DNA from: Streptomyces sp. NBC_01476 | Lineage (GTDB): Bacteria; Actinomycetota; Actinomycetes; Streptomycetales; Streptomycetaceae | Length of the DNA: 64,000 bases | Assembly: GCF_036227265.1 (NCBI RefSeq) | Contig: NZ_CP109446.1 | Coordinates: 2,985,001 to 3,049,000 of the forward strand | Direction: 5' to 3' | Shown here: positions 59,757 through 64,000 of the stretch, piece by piece | Position numbering within the stretch: the stretch's first letter is position 1 | Layout of the letters: each line of letters opens with the position of its first letter | Notes under the pieces: model-generated | The model's input: the letters and a program-made list of their open reading frames with translations, nothing else | Database searches by the model: none | Told to the model about the DNA's origin: nothing | Made by a program: the position numbers and the translations under genes

Positions 59757-59784
59757 ATCTTACTTGCCGCCCGGCAAGTATCAA
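59757..59784 (-). promoter_or_regulatory. MMPL promoter with a palindrome filling the spacer
   Basis: On the minus strand TTGATA (59779-59784) and TAAGAT (59757-59762) are 16 nt apart. The spacer and box edges form TACTTGCCG-CC-CGGCAAGTA (59761-59780), a perfect 9-2-9 palindrome. A bound dimer would block RNA polymerase directly. The form is typical of TetR-family operators. Confidence 0.7.
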
Positions 59785-59815
59785 CAATGGACCCCCAGGG
59801 CCCCCATCCTTCCGC

Positions 59816-61147
59816 TCACAGCGGCGGCAGCAACCTCTTTTGCGGCTTCCCCATCGCGTTGCGGGGCAGCTCCGGCAGGAAGCGCACCGCCCGGGGGCGC
59901 TTGTGCACCGACAGCCGGGAGGCCACGAACTCGGTCAGCTCCGCCGCGCTCACCCCGTCGGCCACCACATAGGCGACGATCTGCTGCCCGAGGTCCGGAT
60001 GCGGGGCACCGACCACCGCCGCCTCCCGCACCGAGGGGTGGCCGAGCAGGGCGTTCTCCACCTCGCCCGCGCCGATCCGGTAACCGCCGGACTTGATCAG
60101 GTCCGTCGAGGCCCGGCCGACGATCCGGTGGGTGCCGTCGGCGTCGATCGCGGCGATGTCGCCGGTACGGAACCAGCCGTCCCCGGTGTACGAGGCCGCG
60201 GTCGCCTCCGGCCGCCCGAGGTAGCCGTCGAAGAGCGTGGGGCCGGTCAGCTGCAGCTCGCCGATACCGTCGGCGGCGTCGGCGATCCGGGTGGCGATGC
60301 CCGGCAGCGGGGTGCCGACGGCGCCGGGCCGCCGCTCCCCCGCGGCCCGCGCGCTCACCGTGATCAGTGTCTCCGTCATGCCGTAGCGCTCCACCGGCTC
60401 GTGGCCGGTCAGCGCGTGCAGGTCGTGGAAGACGGGCGCGGGCAGCGGCGCGCTGCCGGACACCAGCAGGCGGGCGCCGGACAGCGCGCGGGCGGCCTCC
60501 TGCTCGCGCGCCACCCGGTGCCAGACGGTGGGCACGCCGAAGTAGAGGCTGCCGCCGGCCGCCGCGTACGCCGCGGGCAGCGGCCGGCCGGTGTGCACCA
60601 GCCGGCTGCCGGTGCGCAGTGCGCCGAGCACGCCGAGCACCAGCCCGTGGACATGGAAGAGCGGCAGGCCGTGCACGAGGGTGTCCTCGGCGGTCCACTG
60701 CCAGGCGTCGGCCAGCGCGTCCAGGTCGGCGGCGATGGCGGCGCGGGAGACGAGGACGCCCTTGGGCGGCCCGGTCGTGCCCGAGGTGTAGAGCACCAGG
60801 GCGGTCTCCCCGGCCGGCTCCTCGCTGAAGTCCGCGCGCTCCGCGAAGTCCACCGGCACCAGCTCGGCGCCGGAGTCCCGCAGGATGTGGGCGCGTTCGT
60901 CCGGGCCCGCGTCCGGCGCGACCGGTACCACCGGGACACCCGCGAGGAGCCCGCCGACGACCGCGGCGACCGTCTCCAGGGACGCGGTCGCCTCCACCGC
61001 GAACGCCTTGCTGCCCGCCACCCGGCGCGCCACCGCGCCCGCGGCGCCCAGCAGTTCCTCGTACCCGCACGCCCTGCCGTCCACGGTCAGCGCGTCCGCC
61101 CGGTCCCGGCTCCCGTACAGCGCGGTGAGCAAGGGCAGGTCGGGCAT
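59816..61147 (-). CDS. Acyl-CoA synthetase, MatB (malonyl-CoA synthetase)-like
   Basis: A 443-residue adenylate-forming enzyme. The ATP loop is ALVLYTSGTTGPPKGVLVSR, followed by DAWQWTAEDTLVHGLPLFHVHGLVLG, VERYGMTETLITVSARA, DGWFRTGDIAAIDADGTHRIVGR and the catalytic Lys in ELPRNAMGKPQKR. The HGLPLFHVHGLVLG and ADAWQW segments are very like MatB from S. coelicolor, which activates malonate and methylmalonate. MatB is usually somewhat longer, and the Arg that contacts the substrate carboxylate could not be assigned with certainty. It lies 190 nt upstream of MMPL on the same strand, but the strong MMPL promoter between them argues for separate control. Confidence 0.88.
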   Translation of the reverse strand: MPDLPLLTALYGSRDRADALTVDGRACGYEELLGAAGAVARRVAGSKAFAVEATASLETVAAVVGGLLAGVPVVPVAPDAGPDERAHILRDSGAELVPVDFAERADFSEEPAGETALVLYTSGTTGPPKGVLVSRAAIAADLDALADAWQWTAEDTLVHGLPLFHVHGLVLGVLGALRTGSRLVHTGRPLPAAYAAAGGSLYFGVPTVWHRVAREQEAARALSGARLLVSGSAPLPAPVFHDLHALTGHEPVERYGMTETLITVSARAAGERRPGAVGTPLPGIATRIADAADGIGELQLTGPTLFDGYLGRPEATAASYTGDGWFRTGDIAAIDADGTHRIVGRASTDLIKSGGYRIGAGEVENALLGHPSVREAAVVGAPHPDLGQQIVAYVVADGVSAAELTEFVASRLSVHKRPRAVRFLPELPRNAMGKPQKRLLPPL

Positions 61148-61236
61148 GGTGATCCTCCTCGGGGACGGCAGACCCCCGGGCCGAATCGGGGGCTAACCCC
61201 AGTGTCGCCCACGCCCGCACTGCCTACGGTTGGGCC

Positions 61237-61659
61237 ATGGACGCCCGCGACCCGGAACTCACCAAAGAACTCTCCGCCACCGTGCAGGCCCGCAGAGACC
61301 TCGGGGCGGAGTACGAGTCGGAACTGGTCGACTCCTTCATGGACAAGCTGGCCGAGCGTGTCGACAGCCGTGTCGAGCAGCGCGTACGCCGTGAACTGGC
61401 CCAGCAGCAGACGTCGTACGCCCGCGCCGACCGCCGTCCCATCGGGCCCCCGCGGCCCGGGCCGCGGTTCGCCCGCTACGGCTTCGCCGGTTTCACCCTG
61501 ATCGCCGCGATCCCGCTCTCCGCGATCGCCGCCGCCTACGCGCACACGGCCGGCCTCTTCATCGCCTGGGCCGGCATCGTGGGCGTCAACGTCGCCCAGT
61601 CCCTCAGCAGCGCGCTGGGCCCGCGCCACAAGGAGGAGGAGAAGGACGACTGGGCCTGA
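61237..61659 (+). CDS. Hypothetical membrane protein with coiled-coil N-terminus
   Basis: A 140-residue protein. Residues 1-65 are charged and helical (LTKELSATVQARRDLGAEYESELVDSFMDKLAERVDSRVEQRVRREL, read in parts), followed by a basic Pro-rich hinge and two membrane helices (GFAGFTLIAAIPLSAIAAAYA and LFIAWAGIVGVNVAQSL), ending in an acidic/basic tail. It matches a common Streptomyces integral membrane protein type of unknown function. TACGGT ends 6 nt before the ATG, indicating leaderless transcription. It is divergent from the acyl-CoA synthetase. Confidence 0.75.
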   Translation: MDARDPELTKELSATVQARRDLGAEYESELVDSFMDKLAERVDSRVEQRVRRELAQQQTSYARADRRPIGPPRPGPRFARYGFAGFTLIAAIPLSAIAAAYAHTAGLFIAWAGIVGVNVAQSLSSALGPRHKEEEKDDWA

Positions 61660-61715
61660 GCACGGGCAAGGACGCCCCCGGGAGAACCGGGCGGACGCCG
61701 GGAGAAAAAGAATAG

Positions 61716-61777
61716 GGCGGGAACCGCCGCACCCCCGGGCTTGACGCCAGAGGGGCGGGACGACGGCGGTTCCCGCC
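61716..61777 (+). terminator. Long-loop inverted repeat after the small membrane protein
   Basis: GGCGGGAACCGCCG and CGGCGGTTCCCGCC are perfect 14-bp arms with a 34-nt loop, 57 nt past the stop. The first arm is itself nearly self-complementary. Confidence 0.6.
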
Positions 61778-61879
61778 GGGACGCGGGGCCGGGTCAGGGC
61801 CGGGCCGTACGCGTCCAGGTGGACCATGGGAGTCCGGGAGCCGCTCCGGAAGCCCTGGCGCCACATTGGTGGGTCGTCC

Positions 61880-61901
61880 CGGCCGGGGGTGTTCCCGGCC
61901 G
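61880..61901 (-). terminator. Hairpin downstream of cystathionine beta-synthase
   Basis: CGGCCGGG and CCCGGCCG close a 6-nt loop, about 130 nt past the cbs stop on the minus strand. Confidence 0.5.
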
Positions 61902-62029
61902 TTCCGACATCACCAAAGGTGCCTGACTGTTGTTAAGCCCGTGCTGCGCATACGTGTCGCGGGTGTACCAGTTCCACGAATCCCGGGCGGTGTCCGCGGC
62001 CGGGGCCCTGCCGGGGCTCTGCCTGGGCC

Positions 62030-63415
<1,386 letters not shown>

Positions 63416-63479
63416 CGTTTGTCTCCGGGTTCTCCGAGATGGGTACGGCCAGCCTAGGCGGGAAACGCAAGGGCGCCCG

Positions 63480-63517
63480 CCAACGTTGGACGTTGACAGT
63501 CGTGCCCGTCCGGGCAC
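63480..63517. promoter_or_regulatory. Divergent promoter with two palindromes, cbs / SGNH hydrolase
   Basis: A palindrome CCAACGTTGG (63480-63489), a TTGACA (63493-63498) facing the plus-strand gene, and a perfect 7-2-7 dyad GTGCCCG-TC-CGGGCAC (63502-63517) in the would-be spacer. No -10 at ideal distance was seen (TAGTTGT at 63522 is far). Confidence 0.4.
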
Positions 63518-63566
63518 CTGGTAGTTGTACGGGGCAAGCACTGGGGCAGTGGAGGTGGCCGGCTCG

Positions 63567-64000
63567 ATGTCGAGGGCGAGAGTGGCACGGCGGATCGCGA
63601 CCGCGGCGGCGTTCGGCGGCGGCGGGATCAGCCTTTTGGGCGGGGCGGCGGTCGGGCTCCTGCTGACGGAGGTCCGGCTGGCCAAAAGGGTGGTCGGCGG
63701 CTCGGACGACATCCCGCCGCGGGCGGACGGCCGGTACGGTTCCGCGTTCGCACATCGCACCGGGGAGCCGCCGCTGCGGCTCGCCTTCCTGGGCGATTCG
63801 ACGGCCGCGGGGCAGGGCGTGCACCGGGCCAGGGAGACGCCCGGGGCGCTGCTCGCCTCCGGCCTCGCGGCGGTCGCCGAGCGGCCGGTGAAGCTGGTGA
63901 ACGTGGCACTGCCGGGCGCGCAGTCGGACGACCTGGACCGGCAGGTGTCGCTGCTGGTCGATCCGGCGGTGCCGCCGCCGGACGTGGCGGTGATCATGAT
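63567..64000 (+). CDS. SGNH/GDSL hydrolase, N-terminal part (cut by the window edge)
   Basis: The frame starting at ATG 63567 runs off the window after about 144 codons. A hydrophobic N-terminal segment (AAAFGGGGISLLGGAAVGLLL, about residues 12-32) acts as a signal anchor, and the GDS block LRLAFLGDSTAAGQGVHRA (catalytic Ser) follows near residue 75. Then NVALPGAQSDDLDRQ supplies the block II Gly/Asn-like region. It is probably a secreted or membrane-anchored esterase. GGAGGT lies about 10 nt before the ATG; an in-frame GTG four codons earlier is an alternative. It is divergent from cbs. Confidence 0.85.
   Translation, partial: MSRARVARRIATAAAFGGGGISLLGGAAVGLLLTEVRLAKRVVGGSDDIPPRADGRYGSAFAHRTGEPPLRLAFLGDSTAAGQGVHRARETPGALLASGLAAVAERPVKLVNVALPGAQSDDLDRQVSLLVDPAVPPPDVAVIM

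Larger units (their letters stand above)
61660..62029. other. 370-nt convergent gap with terminators, no gene supported
   Basis: It contains a long-range 14-bp inverted repeat (61716-61729 with 61764-61777) and a hairpin (61880-61901). A minus-strand frame reads a plausible-looking short peptide (DSWNWYTRDTYAQHG...), but it has no good start and no codon bias, so I do not call it. Confidence 0.5.

Noticed and set aside
61930..62029. Possible small protein (DSWNWYTRDTYAQHG...) on the minus strand after cbs
   Set aside because: There is no start codon with a ribosome site in frame, no GC-rich third-position bias, and the region carries terminator hairpins.

Overview
The window is a stretch of core chromosome from a high-GC Gram-positive actinomycete, almost certainly Streptomyces or a close relative in the Streptomycetaceae. 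The evidence is the very high GC, frequent GTG/TTG starts, many genes with a -10 hexamer 6-7 nt before the start codon (leaderless pattern), whiB, an F420 biosynthesis pair, seven intact or near-intact LytR-CpsA-Psr (LCP) genes, a LAETG sortase substrate and a Streptomyces-type histidine utilisation cluster. From memory, gene order resembles the S. coelicolor region around sahH, manA, manB, whiB, the lytR-like genes, purEK, a sigB-type sigma factor and hut. No phage, transposon, CRISPR array, tRNA or rRNA was seen.

Layout. 1-7270 (minus strand): manB, a Trm112-like zinc ribbon, a SIS-type sugar isomerase relative, manA, a cation diffusion facilitator and ahcY. This block couples mannose phosphate metabolism with the activated methyl cycle. 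7440-14071: DUF3499, a metallopeptidase-fold protein, and a translationally coupled pair made of a DUF5719 protein and a very large GT2 glycosyltransferase/polytopic membrane protein with a Gln/Tyr/Gly-rich tail. 14281-14544: whiB with a readable promoter. 15054-18059: a cysteine dioxygenase gene preceded by a 32-codon Cys-rich leader ORF, then fbiA-fbiB for coenzyme F420. 18101-21160: a HhH-GPD DNA glycosylase, an NDP-sugar pyrophosphorylase and a TIGR03089-type protein.

21365-36470 is the cell-envelope region. It holds LCP genes 1-3 in tandem, a decayed fourth copy, a GT2 enzyme, LCP5, a hotdog thioesterase, LCP6, a small hypothetical protein, the LAETG surface protein, an acyl-CoA dehydrogenase and LCP7. 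It is followed by a UDP-sugar dehydrogenase and a GtrA-like membrane protein. LCP proteins transfer lipid-linked glycopolymers to peptidoglycan, so this looks like an expanded glycopolymer-attachment locus. LCP3 has lost all the recognisable catalytic residues and LCP4 is a pseudogene, so the array is still being remodelled.

38715-46852: purK-purE, a membrane dipeptidase, an alpha/beta hydrolase, a VOC protein divergent from a CGNR regulator with repeated operator-like half-sites, a two-component system, and an anti-sigma kinase with its STAS antagonist. These last two are divergent from a SigB/F/G-type sigma factor (47079-47930). 47935-53435: an operon hutU, M20 amidohydrolase, hutF, hutI with a good promoter, divergent from a PLP-dependent decarboxylase. 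55076-57290: two small membrane proteins around an RpiR regulator with a dyad. 57407-61659: an MMPL exporter whose promoter spacer is filled by a perfect palindrome, a MatB-like acyl-CoA synthetase and a small membrane protein. 62030-64000: cystathionine beta-synthase divergent from a truncated SGNH hydrolase.

The observation I rate highest is the Cys-rich leader ORF before cysteine dioxygenase (15054-15152), with a candidate anti-Shine-Dalgarno just after its stop codon. Others worth checking are the catalytically stripped LCP3, the LCP4 pseudogene, the M20 enzyme as a possible substitute for HutG, and the palindrome in the MMPL promoter spacer.
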